The translations under genes were made by a program, and so were the position numbers. Shown piece by piece: positions 57,583 through 64,000 of a stretch of DNA of 64,000 nucleotides. The stretch is taken from NCBI RefSeq assembly GCF_004363095.1, contig NZ_SNYO01000005.1, positions 186,001 through 250,000 on the forward strand, read 5' to 3'. The notes below the pieces were generated by a model, which made no database searches, was not told where the DNA came from, and was given only the letters and a program-made list of their open reading frames with translations. Positions within the stretch are counted from its first letter, which is position 1, and each line of letters starts with the position of its first letter. The DNA comes from Actinomycetospora succinea. GTDB lineage: Bacteria > Actinomycetota > Actinomycetes > Mycobacteriales > Pseudonocardiaceae.

Positions 57583-58551
57583 TCAGCGGATGCCGACGAG
57601 CTCCTGGGCCAGCGCGGCGTGGCGCGTCTGGGCCGCGGAGACGACACCCGAGCGGTTCTTGTTCGCCTCTTCGTAGACGATGACCTTGTTCAGGTCTTCG
57701 ATGTCGCTGAGCTGCTTGATCTTCGCGACGGCGTCGTTGACGCCGAGCGCATCGTAGTCGGTGATCGGCAGCTCGGAGGCGTGCAGCGCGCCGAGGCGCG
57801 TGCGGGCCTCGTGGAGGACCTGCGCCGCGTCGGTGGCGCCCTCACGGCGGCTGACGGTCTCGGCGCGGTCGAGCGCGGCGTCGCGGCCGGTGACCACGAC
57901 GTCCCGGGCGTCCTCGCCGAACCGGACCGCACGCCCGGCGGTGTCGGTGACGACCGCACGGACCTGGTCACCGCCCTGCTGCAGGCGCGCCGCCCAGCGG
58001 CTGACCTGCTCACGGGCGAAGTTCACGGGCAGGCGGACGGCGCGCGTGGCACCGCCGACCACCATCTGGACCGGCGTCGGCTTCAGCGCCGGCGGGCCGC
58101 CCAGCGCGTGCTCGGCGAGCACGGTGGTCAGCCACTCGATGGTGGCGCTGTGGGCCTGCTCGAGCCGGTCGGCGAGCCTGCGGACACCGTTGTCCTTGGC
58201 CGCCTCGGCGAGCCCGCGCAGGTAGACCGCGCGGTCCCGCAGCTGGTGCTCGAGCGTGAGGTCGCCGAGCAGCGCCTCGTCGACCGGGCCGGCCTGCTCG
58301 ACGGTGCTCTTCACGACGGCCCCGACGCGTCCCACCAGCGGCGAGACGATGTCGGCGACTCCGCCGAGGCGTTGCAGCTCGCGGGTGATCTCCTGCGTGC
58401 GGCGCTCGGCGTTCTGCGCGTTCTCGGTCAGCTCCTTGCGGACGGCCTCGGTCCGCGCCTGGGTGATGCGGATACGCGCGACCTGGGCCTCGGTCTGGGT
58501 CAGCTGCGCCATCGCGCGGAGCTGGGCGATCATGTGGGCCTGGGTGCTCAC
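57583..58551 (-). CDS. Helical protein sharing its C-terminal domain with 50291
   Basis: A 322-residue protein. The N-terminal coiled coil (IRITQARTEAVRKELTENAQ, NAERRTQEITRELQRLGGV) leads into a ferritin-like helical bundle (about 85-150: RAVYLRGLAEAAKDNGVRRL, IEWLTTVLAEHALGG). A basic amphipathic stretch follows, then the C-terminal domain (LPITDYDALGVNDAVAKIKQ, LNKVIVYEEANKNRSGVV). That end domain matches the end of the protein at 50291 in order and spacing. It may bind lipid granules or membranes; the function is otherwise unknown. GTG start with GAGGAGAAC before it. Confidence 0.68.
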   Translation of the reverse strand: MSTQAHMIAQLRAMAQLTQTEAQVARIRITQARTEAVRKELTENAQNAERRTQEITRELQRLGGVADIVSPLVGRVGAVVKSTVEQAGPVDEALLGDLTLEHQLRDRAVYLRGLAEAAKDNGVRRLADRLEQAHSATIEWLTTVLAEHALGGPPALKPTPVQMVVGGATRAVRLPVNFAREQVSRWAARLQQGGDQVRAVVTDTAGRAVRFGEDARDVVVTGRDAALDRAETVSRREGATDAAQVLHEARTRLGALHASELPITDYDALGVNDAVAKIKQLSDIEDLNKVIVYEEANKNRSGVVSAAQTRHAALAQELVGIR

Positions 58552-58767
58552 AGTTCTCCTCGTCGTCGAGTCGGAGACGAAGTACAGAGTGCGGGTCCGT
58601 GCCGGGTCACGACACGCCCATGACTGACATGCGGCGTCTCGGCAGGTCGCTCATGGGCTACCCGGGGGTAGGCGCCCACTATTCGTGCCGTCTCCGGATC
58701 GATCCGTGCGCTGCGACGTCGCCGGCGGCGGTTCCCCGACCACGCCGGATCGGGCACCCCCGACGCC

Positions 58768-59469
58768 ATGACGCAGCCGACGAACCGCCACGGGGAACCA
58801 CCGAACCCCGACACCACGGACACGCCCCGTCAGCACGACCAGGAGGGGCGCGCCCCGGGCCCGTACGCGCCGGCCGGCCGGGACGAGCAGGGCGACCCCG
58901 TCCCGTCGGTGCCCCACGAGGGACTGCTCGGCCGGATCGGCACGGCGCTCGTCGGCGGCGAGGCGGTGGTGCTGGCCGTCGTCGGGGTGGCGGGGCTGGT
59001 CACCAGCTGGGGCGCGGGCTTCACCGAGCAGGTCCCGGACACGGTGCTCGCCCTGCGCCTCAACCCCGCGCACAGCGTCCTGCTGCTGGTCACGGCCCTG
59101 CTGGGAGCGCTGAGCCTCACGAGCCGCACGCGCCTGCGGTTCTTCGCGGGCGGGCAGGCCGTCGTCTACCTGCTGCTGTTCGTCTTCGGGACGGCGTACG
59201 CCGTGAACACCGGCACCGCGACGTTCCTCGCGCTGAACACCCCCGACCACGTCCTCCACGGGGTCCTCGCGGTCCTCGGGTTCGTCGTCGTCATGATCAC
59301 GAGCGCGCGGATCGTCGAGCCGCCGCCCGGGTCGCTGCCCTACCCCGGCGCGATCCCGCGCGACGACGGCCGGTACCCGGAGGAGGGCCCGACCCCGGCG
59401 TCGCCGGAGCCGAGCCGCGACTCGGGGCGCAACGCGGGCCGCACCGGGCCGCACCCGGACGAGCGCTGA
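58768..59469 (+). CDS. DUF4383 membrane protein
   Basis: A 233-residue protein with four membrane helices in the middle (about 55-185: VVLAVVGVAGLVTSWGAGF, HSVLLLVTALLGALSL, VVYLLLFVFGTAYAV, VLAVLGFVVVMITSA). Polar, Pro/Asp-rich tails lie at both ends. The motif LNTPDHVLHGVLAVLG near helix 4 is the conserved core of DUF4383. The function is unknown; the family is frequent in stress-regulated actinobacterial genes. The upstream spacer (58552-58767) is otherwise empty. Confidence 0.8.
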   Translation: MTQPTNRHGEPPNPDTTDTPRQHDQEGRAPGPYAPAGRDEQGDPVPSVPHEGLLGRIGTALVGGEAVVLAVVGVAGLVTSWGAGFTEQVPDTVLALRLNPAHSVLLLVTALLGALSLTSRTRLRFFAGGQAVVYLLLFVFGTAYAVNTGTATFLALNTPDHVLHGVLAVLGFVVVMITSARIVEPPPGSLPYPGAIPRDDGRYPEEGPTPASPEPSRDSGRNAGRTGPHPDER

Positions 59470-59472
59470 CGG

Positions 59473-60402
59473 TCAGGCGAGCGGGCGGCGATGCCCGTGG
59501 TGCAGGCGGTCCTTCACCAGCACGACGGCGCCGCCCAGGACGAGGACGAGCCCCATGTCGGCGGCCGTGCGCTGCAGGCCCTCGAGGGCGAGGGTCCCGT
59601 CGCCGGTGAGGATCCCGACGCCGAACAACGCCGCGGCCGGCACGAGCGCCAGCGCGATGAGGGCGCCCGCGAGGACGGCCTCGCGGAACGACGTGACGAT
59701 GACGAGCCCGGCGAGCGCCCCGCCGGCCCCGACGAGCCAGTCGGCGGCCGTCGGGTCGACGACCATGTGCACGCCCTCGCTCGTGGCCAGCATCTCCGGC
59801 GTGCCCATGCCCAGCGCGCGCAGCAGGAGGAACGCGACGCCGCCCGACGCCGCCAGCACCAGGTAACCGACGACCACGGACACCAGGGCGCGGCGGATGC
59901 GGTGCAGGCTGCCGCGCAGGGCGGCGACGGCCAGCTTGGCGACCGGCTCGAACGCCGGGGCGACGATCGCCGACGCCGCCAGCGCGAGGGCCTGCGGCAC
60001 GGGCGGCGAGACCAGGCCGGCGACCGCGATCGCGCCGCCGAGGGCCATGAGGGCGAGGTAGTTCGTGCTCATGCGGCCGTGGTGGCGCAGGGTGCGCTCG
60101 AACTCCTCCCACGGCGACTCGTCGGCGTCGTCCTCGACGGCGTCCTGCATACCGGTGGCCACGACGCTCTCGGTGCGCACGGTCGCGACGGTGATCGGCC
60201 CGTGCTCGCGGGCGCGCCCGACGCTCCCGAGCACGTCGTCGACGGAGCGGTTGAGCACGTGCAGGCTGAGGACGTCCCCGGGCGGCTTCACCGAGCCGTC
60301 CCGCTGGTGGGTCAGCGCGAGGACGCCGTCGTGGTGCTCGAGCTCCGCGACGAGGTCGTCGGCGGCCGCCGCGGGGACGGTGACGTCGATCTGGTGGTGC
60401 AC
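59473..60402 (-). CDS. DUF389 membrane protein
   Basis: A 309-residue protein: an N-terminal ferredoxin-like soluble domain (HQIDVTVPAAAADDLVAELE, HGPITVATVRTESVV) and a C-terminal six-helix DUF389 domain (about 115-300). The latter has STNYLALMALGGAIAVAGLV, ALAASAIVAPAFEPVAKLAV and VTSFREAVLAGALIALALVP. The family is widespread and uncharacterised; transport of a small solute is likely from the helix-breaking Pro/Gly pairs. The stop lies three bases from the convergent DUF4383 stop. Confidence 0.82.
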   Translation of the reverse strand: MHHQIDVTVPAAAADDLVAELEHHDGVLALTHQRDGSVKPPGDVLSLHVLNRSVDDVLGSVGRAREHGPITVATVRTESVVATGMQDAVEDDADESPWEEFERTLRHHGRMSTNYLALMALGGAIAVAGLVSPPVPQALALAASAIVAPAFEPVAKLAVAALRGSLHRIRRALVSVVVGYLVLAASGGVAFLLLRALGMGTPEMLATSEGVHMVVDPTAADWLVGAGGALAGLVIVTSFREAVLAGALIALALVPAAALFGVGILTGDGTLALEGLQRTAADMGLVLVLGGAVVLVKDRLHHGHRRPLA

Positions 60403-60411
60403 GCCCGCCCC

Positions 60412-61164
60412 TCAGCCCGCGGCCGGACGCACGGCGCGCACGACGACGAGCTCCTCGGTGCGCTGGCCCGGGGTCGCGAGGCCCCGCCGGCAGAGCAGCT
60501 CGCTGCGGGCGGTCAGCACCGGGCCGTACGGGTGCTCGTGACGGGCGACGACCTCGGCGGACAGCCCGCGCGCCTGCAGCCGGCGCACGGTCAGGGCGGG
60601 GTCGTTGAACGCGGAGTGCACGACGAGCAGGCGCCCGCCGTCGGTGAGGACGTCGGGGGCCTCGTCGCACACGCGGTCGAGCACCGCGCGGCCGTCGCGG
60701 CCGCCGTCGAAGGCGCGGGCGAGCCCGTGCACCGGCAGGTCGTCGGTCGCGGCCGGCACGTAGGGCGGGTTGGACACGACGACGTCGAACCGCTCCCCCG
60801 CCACCGGCGCGGTGAGGTCACCGCGGCGCGTCCGGACCCGGCGGCCGTGCCGGGCGGCGTTGATGCGGGTCGACAGCAGGGCGCGCCGGGAGAGGTCGAC
60901 GGCGGTGACCTCGGTGCACGGCACCCCCGCGGCGACGACCGACAGCGCGCCGGCGCCCGCGCCGAGCTCGAGGACCCGGCACGGCCTCTCGGCGCCGCAG
61001 CCGTGGTCGGTGAGCTCGGCGCGCAGCACGTCGGCGAGCAGCCAGGTGTCGCGCTGCACGGGGTAGACGCCGGGGACCCGGAACACGCGGTGGTGCGGGC
61101 GGATGTCGGGGCTCGTGCCCGGCGCGGTGGTCTGGTCCTGCGGCTCCGGCGCGACGGTCGTCAT
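60412..61164 (-). CDS. HemK-like class I methyltransferase
   Basis: A 250-residue SAM-dependent methyltransferase. Motif I is CRVLELGAGAGALSVVAAG and the catalytic motif NPPY is in VVSNPPYVPAATDDL, typical of N-methylation of glutamine or adenine (HemK/PrmC class). The N-terminal PrmC helical domain is absent, so it is a stand-alone catalytic form; the target is unknown. The segment GVYPVQRDTWLLADVLRAEL precedes motif I, as in other actinobacterial relatives. ATG 61164 follows GAGGAG. It lies nine bases before the DUF389 gene in the same direction. Confidence 0.83.
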   Translation of the reverse strand: MTTVAPEPQDQTTAPGTSPDIRPHHRVFRVPGVYPVQRDTWLLADVLRAELTDHGCGAERPCRVLELGAGAGALSVVAAGVPCTEVTAVDLSRRALLSTRINAARHGRRVRTRRGDLTAPVAGERFDVVVSNPPYVPAATDDLPVHGLARAFDGGRDGRAVLDRVCDEAPDVLTDGGRLLVVHSAFNDPALTVRRLQARGLSAEVVARHEHPYGPVLTARSELLCRRGLATPGQRTEELVVVRAVRPAAG

Positions 61165-61409
61165 GCGGCTCCTCGGCTCGGCTCGGTGGTGGCGAGACGG
61201 GTCGCGGGCGCCGGCACTGTTCTCGACCTCGGCGTCGACCCAGGAGCAGGCGTTACCCGCCCGTCGCCGCTCCCGAGCCCGCCGCGCGGGGTCGCGGATC
61301 TCACGTGCGGGAGCGGCCGGATCGGGCGACCCGATCGGGTACCACCACGGCTTCCACCGGTCCCGTCCGTCCCGTCCACCCATCCAGCCCACCCAGCGAG
61401 GAGCGATCC

Positions 61410-62405
61410 GTGCCCGTCATGCCCCACGCCCGCGGCCCGATCTCGACCGCCGTGCTCGACGTCCTCGCCGGGCGTCGCGCCGCGGCCGACCTGCCGCACC
61501 GGCCCGACGGGGACCCGCTGGGCGACGACCTCCAGCTCGCCCTCTACTGCTGCTACGAGCTGCACTACCGCTCGTTCGACGGGGTCGCCGACGACCTCGA
61601 GTGGGACCCCGACCTGCTGCGCCTGCGCGGGCACCTCGAGGACCGGTTCCTCGCCGCGGTCCGGGCGGAGGTGCCGGGCGGCGACGACGTCGAGGCCGCG
61701 GTGGACGCGCTGCTCGTCGAGCCGACCGAGGGCACCGGACCGTCGTGGCACCTCGCCCGCGACGGCGAGCGCTGGCAGCTCGACGAGTACGTCGCGCACC
61801 GCTCGATCTACCACCTCAAGGAGGCCGACCCGCAGGCGTGGGTGATCCCGCGCCTCGACGGGGTGGCGGGGCGCGCGAAGGCGTCGCTGATGACGGTCGA
61901 GCACGACGAGTACGGCGCCGGGCGCCCCGAGCGGGTGCACGCGCGGATCTACAGCGAGATGATGGCGGGCCTCGGTCTCGACACCGGCTACGGCGCCTAC
62001 CTGGACGTCGCGCCCGCGGCGACCCTCGCCACCGTCAACATCATGTCGCTGTTCGGCCTGCACCGGCGGTGGCGCGGCGCGTCGGTGGGCCAGTTCGCGC
62101 TCATCGAGATCACCTCACCGCCCGGGGCGGCCCGGCTGGTGTCGGCGATCGAGCGGCTCGGGCTGCCGAGCGAGGTCACCGCGTTCTACGCCGAGCACGT
62201 CGAGGCCGACGCCGTGCACGAGCAGCTGGTGCGCCGCGAGCTCATCGCGGGGCTGCTCGAGCGCGAGCCGGAGCTCGCCGCGGACGTCGTCCTGGGGATC
62301 CAGGCCTCGACGATGCTCGAGGACCGGCTCGCCGATCAGCTCGTGGCGGCCTGGTCGGCCGGGGAGTCGTCGCTGCTCACGGCCGCCCTGTCCCCCGCGG
62401 CTTGA
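61410..62405 (+). CDS. Iron-containing redox enzyme (heme oxygenase-like di-iron fold)
   Basis: A 331-residue helical protein of the iron-containing redox enzyme family (heme-oxygenase-like fold). Likely metal ligands are in LALYCCYELHYRSFDGVADD (Glu, His). Further candidates are TVEHDEYGAGRPERVHARIY (Glu, His, Asp), VNIMSLFGLHRRWRGASVGQ, and FYAEHVEADAVHEQLVRREL. Relatives oxidise amino acid or fatty acid substrates with O2. GTG 61410 follows GAGGAGCGATCC. It overlaps the convergent CDGSH gene by 70 bases; the two kinds of gene are often neighbours and may form a redox pair. Confidence 0.82.
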   Translation: MPVMPHARGPISTAVLDVLAGRRAAADLPHRPDGDPLGDDLQLALYCCYELHYRSFDGVADDLEWDPDLLRLRGHLEDRFLAAVRAEVPGGDDVEAAVDALLVEPTEGTGPSWHLARDGERWQLDEYVAHRSIYHLKEADPQAWVIPRLDGVAGRAKASLMTVEHDEYGAGRPERVHARIYSEMMAGLGLDTGYGAYLDVAPAATLATVNIMSLFGLHRRWRGASVGQFALIEITSPPGAARLVSAIERLGLPSEVTAFYAEHVEADAVHEQLVRRELIAGLLEREPELAADVVLGIQASTMLEDRLADQLVAAWSAGESSLLTAALSPAA

Positions 62406-62608
62406 CTCCGGGCCGGGCGCTCCTTGCGCCGGTGGCTCGTGTCGCAGAACGGGTACCGCTTGGTCCGCCGGCACGCGCACAGCGCGACCACCGGGCGTTC
62501 GCTCGTCACCGTGGTGCCGTCGGGCAGTTCGAGCTCGACGGGTCCCTCGACGAGGAACGGTCCGCCCTCGGTCATCGTGACGCGGGTGGGGCGTGCGGGC
62601 TCGGCCAT
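62336..62608 (-). CDS. CDGSH-type iron-sulfur protein with variant motif
   Basis: A 90-residue CDGSH iron-sulfur protein. The [2Fe-2S] motif reads CACRRTKRYPFCDTSH: three Cys and one His in the right spacing, but CDT-SH instead of CDG-SH. The N-terminal half (GGPFLVEGPVELELPDGTTV) is the beta-cap typical of the bacterial type. The last 25 residues are Ser/Ala/Asp-rich and lie in the antisense overlap with the redox enzyme gene. It probably supplies or senses electrons for that neighbour. Confidence 0.85.
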   Translation of the reverse strand: MAEPARPTRVTMTEGGPFLVEGPVELELPDGTTVTSERPVVALCACRRTKRYPFCDTSHRRKERPARSQAAGDRAAVSSDDSPADQAATS

Positions 62609-62617
62609 GGAGCGCGT

Positions 62618-63412
62618 CTACCCCGTCGACGCGTCCCGGCACACGCGGCGGGCGAGCGTCACGACGTGCCGGGCGAGCGCGGCGGGGTGGGTCAGCGGGA
62701 CGTTGTGCGCCCCGTGGGGCACGGTCGCGACCTCGATGCCGGGCCGCGTCGCGGCCAGGGCGGCGAGCCAGCCGGACGGGGCGAGGTGGTCGCGCGGGCC
62801 GCGGACGATCAGCACCGGCACCGCGGTCGCCGCGAGCGTGGCGCGCAGGTCGCGGCGCCGGGCCGCGCGCAGGCCGCGGGCGAAGCCGGACAGCCGCGTC
62901 GTCGCGTAGGCGCGCAGCATCCCCGGCACCCGGCGCGGGTCCTCCCACACCACGGTGCGCAGCCAGCGCGCGACCAGGCGGCGGCGCGGTGACATGCGCG
63001 GGTCGGCGGTCGGCCCGACGAGGACCAGGCCGCGCACCGCGTGCGGGTGGCGCCGGCCGAGCTCCGCGACGACCTGGCAGCTCGCCGAGTGCCCGACCAG
63101 GACCAGCGGGCCGTCGGCGAGCAGGCCGTGCTCGGTCAGGCGGCGGGCGAGGTCGTCGGCGAGCGACTCCGGGTCGAGGGTGTCGCCGGGCGCCGCGCCG
63201 AGCCCGAGGGCCGGGAGGGCCACGACGGCCGTGGGCAGGGCGGCGCCCAGCTCGTCGACGAGGCCCCGGTACGACGAGGCGGTGAGGCCCAGGCCGGGCA
63301 CGACCACCGTCTCGGTGCGGCCGGCGGCGGGCAGGACGACGGGCTGCGGGGGCATCAACGCGGCGTACCCGCCGCGGCGCCGGGCGGTCCCGTCGTGAGA
63401 CCGAGCGCTCAC
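62618..63412 (-). CDS. Alpha/beta hydrolase
   Basis: A 264-residue alpha/beta hydrolase. The oxyanion strand is VVVPGLGLTASSYRGLVDEL and the nucleophile elbow is LVGHSASCQVV (Ser about 110). The acid region is VLIVRGPRDHLAP (Asp) and the catalytic His is VPHGAHNVPLTHP. The cap is basic and Arg-rich (RLSGFARGLRAARRRDLRAT). GTG 63412 overlaps the LacI gene stop (GTGA), so both are in one leftward operon. An internal ATG 19 codons later (MPPQPVVLPAAG) is an alternative start. The substrate is unknown, probably a sugar ester or small ester given the LacI partner. Confidence 0.83.
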   Translation of the reverse strand: MSARSHDGTARRRGGYAALMPPQPVVLPAAGRTETVVVPGLGLTASSYRGLVDELGAALPTAVVALPALGLGAAPGDTLDPESLADDLARRLTEHGLLADGPLVLVGHSASCQVVAELGRRHPHAVRGLVLVGPTADPRMSPRRRLVARWLRTVVWEDPRRVPGMLRAYATTRLSGFARGLRAARRRDLRATLAATAVPVLIVRGPRDHLAPSGWLAALAATRPGIEVATVPHGAHNVPLTHPAALARHVVTLARRVCRDASTG

Positions 63413-64000
63413 CCCGAGCGGCGCACCACCAGCGTCGCGGGCAGGAGGCGGTCCTCGGGGCCCGGGGTGGCGCCGGTGTCGTCGCGCCGGGCCTTGATGA
63501 CGCCGTCCAGGGTCTCGACGAGCGTGCGCCCCAGCTCGTACTTGTCGGTGTGCACCGTGGTCAGGGGCGGGTCGAGGTCGGCGGCGAGGGTCAGGTCGTC
63601 GTAGCCGACGACGGCGCAGTCGTCCGGGACGCGCCGGCCCCGCTCGCGCAGCGCGCGGATCGCGCCGACGGCCATGAGGTCGTTGAACGCGAAGAGCGCC
63701 GTGACCTCCGGGTGCTCGCCGAGCAGCTGGGCGGCCGCGGCGGCACCGCCGGTGATCGTCGGCGGGCCGGTGACGATCGGCGACCCGGGCGCGGCGGCGG
63801 CCGTGAAGGCGTGGCGGCGGACGTGGTCGACGCCGACGGCGCCGTCGAGCATGCCGAGGTGCCGGTGGCCCCGCGCGTGGAGGTGCTCGACGGCGAGGCG
63901 GGTGCCGGTGGCGAAGTCGGAGGACACGCTCGCGACCGTCGGGGCGGGCGCGCGCCGGTCGGCGACGACGAGGGGCAGGCGCCGGTGCAGCGCCACGAGC
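63409..64000 (-). CDS. LacI-family regulator, N-terminus beyond the window
   Basis: The visible 197 residues are the effector-binding core of a LacI/GalR repressor: VSSDFATGTRLAVEHLHARG, HRHLGMLDG, ALFAFNDLMAVGAIRALRER, GRRVPDDCAVVGYDDLTLAA and PPLTTVHTDKYELGRTLVET. The HTH end is cut off at the window edge. It probably controls the hydrolase gene it overlaps and genes further left on the same strand. The ligand is likely a sugar. Confidence 0.9.
   Translation of the reverse strand, partial: LVALHRRLPLVVADRRAPAPTVASVSSDFATGTRLAVEHLHARGHRHLGMLDGAVGVDHVRRHAFTAAAAPGSPIVTGPPTITGGAAAAAQLLGEHPEVTALFAFNDLMAVGAIRALRERGRRVPDDCAVVGYDDLTLAADLDPPLTTVHTDKYELGRTLVETLDGVIKARRDDTGATPGPEDRLLPATLVVRRSG

Overview
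The window is chromosomal DNA of a very GC-rich actinobacterium. Strong third-position GC bias, many GTG starts, short overlapping operons, TANNNT -10 boxes placed 6-8 nt before start codons, and a mycothiol-era gene repertoire all point that way. A block of Nif3, C4 zinc-ribbon, histidine phosphatase, low-molecular-weight tyrosine phosphatase, SURF1 and CobD genes resembles the mycobacterial Rv2228c-Rv2236c neighbourhood. I would guess Pseudonocardiales (Pseudonocardia or Actinomycetospora-like), but that is inference. No insertion sequence, prophage, CRISPR array or tRNA gene was seen.

Layout. 0-8 kb: small enzymes and regulators (PhaC-like hydrolase, EthD, methyltransferase, heme oxygenase with an IdeR-like box, MarR, polysaccharide deacetylase, DUF2975/HTH pair). 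8-12 kb: a guanidine locus. It has a GntR/HutC regulator, an APC permease translationally overlapped with a ureohydrolase that carries guanidinase-like motifs, and, convergent to it, a Gdx-type SMR exporter preceded by a guanidine-III riboswitch. 12-16.4 kb: small enzymes, then the RNase P RNA gene. 16.4-24.5 kb: two membrane transporters, a tandem-duplicated SnoaL-like pair with an eroded copy of the neighbouring transporter end between them, an XRE regulator, an aldo/keto reductase, and a divergent MFS/MerR pair. 24.5-31 kb: the Rv2228c-Rv2236c-like block and TenA. 31-46 kb: transporters, G6PDH, an orphan CO-dehydrogenase-like molybdoprotein, NAD synthase, PspC protein and multicopper oxidase. 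46-56 kb: Ser/Thr kinase, desaturase, a metal-free NAD-dependent formate dehydrogenase, and then a three-gene molybdenum (or tungsten) formate dehydrogenase operon. 56-64 kb: membrane proteins of unknown function, a methyltransferase, an iron-containing redox enzyme with a CDGSH protein, a hydrolase and a LacI regulator cut by the window edge.

The two strongest points are these. (1) Guanidine: a canonical guanidine-III aptamer drives the exporter gene, and the exporter is tail-to-tail with a candidate guanidine hydrolase and permease, so uptake, hydrolysis and export appear to sit in one 4-kb locus under two different controls. (2) Formate: the formate dehydrogenase catalytic gene contains an in-frame TGA at the selenocysteine position, followed by a hairpin with a GGUCU loop as in bacterial SECIS elements. 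Its N-terminal iron-sulfur half, including the Molybdop_Fe4S4 module, is encoded by a separate gene two places downstream. That is a split and permuted alpha subunit, alongside an unrelated NAD-dependent formate dehydrogenase. Secondary points include a family of long perfect palindromes at gene ends, a duplication scar, several operator-like dyads and two short genes of 39 and 47 codons with strong ribosome binding sites.
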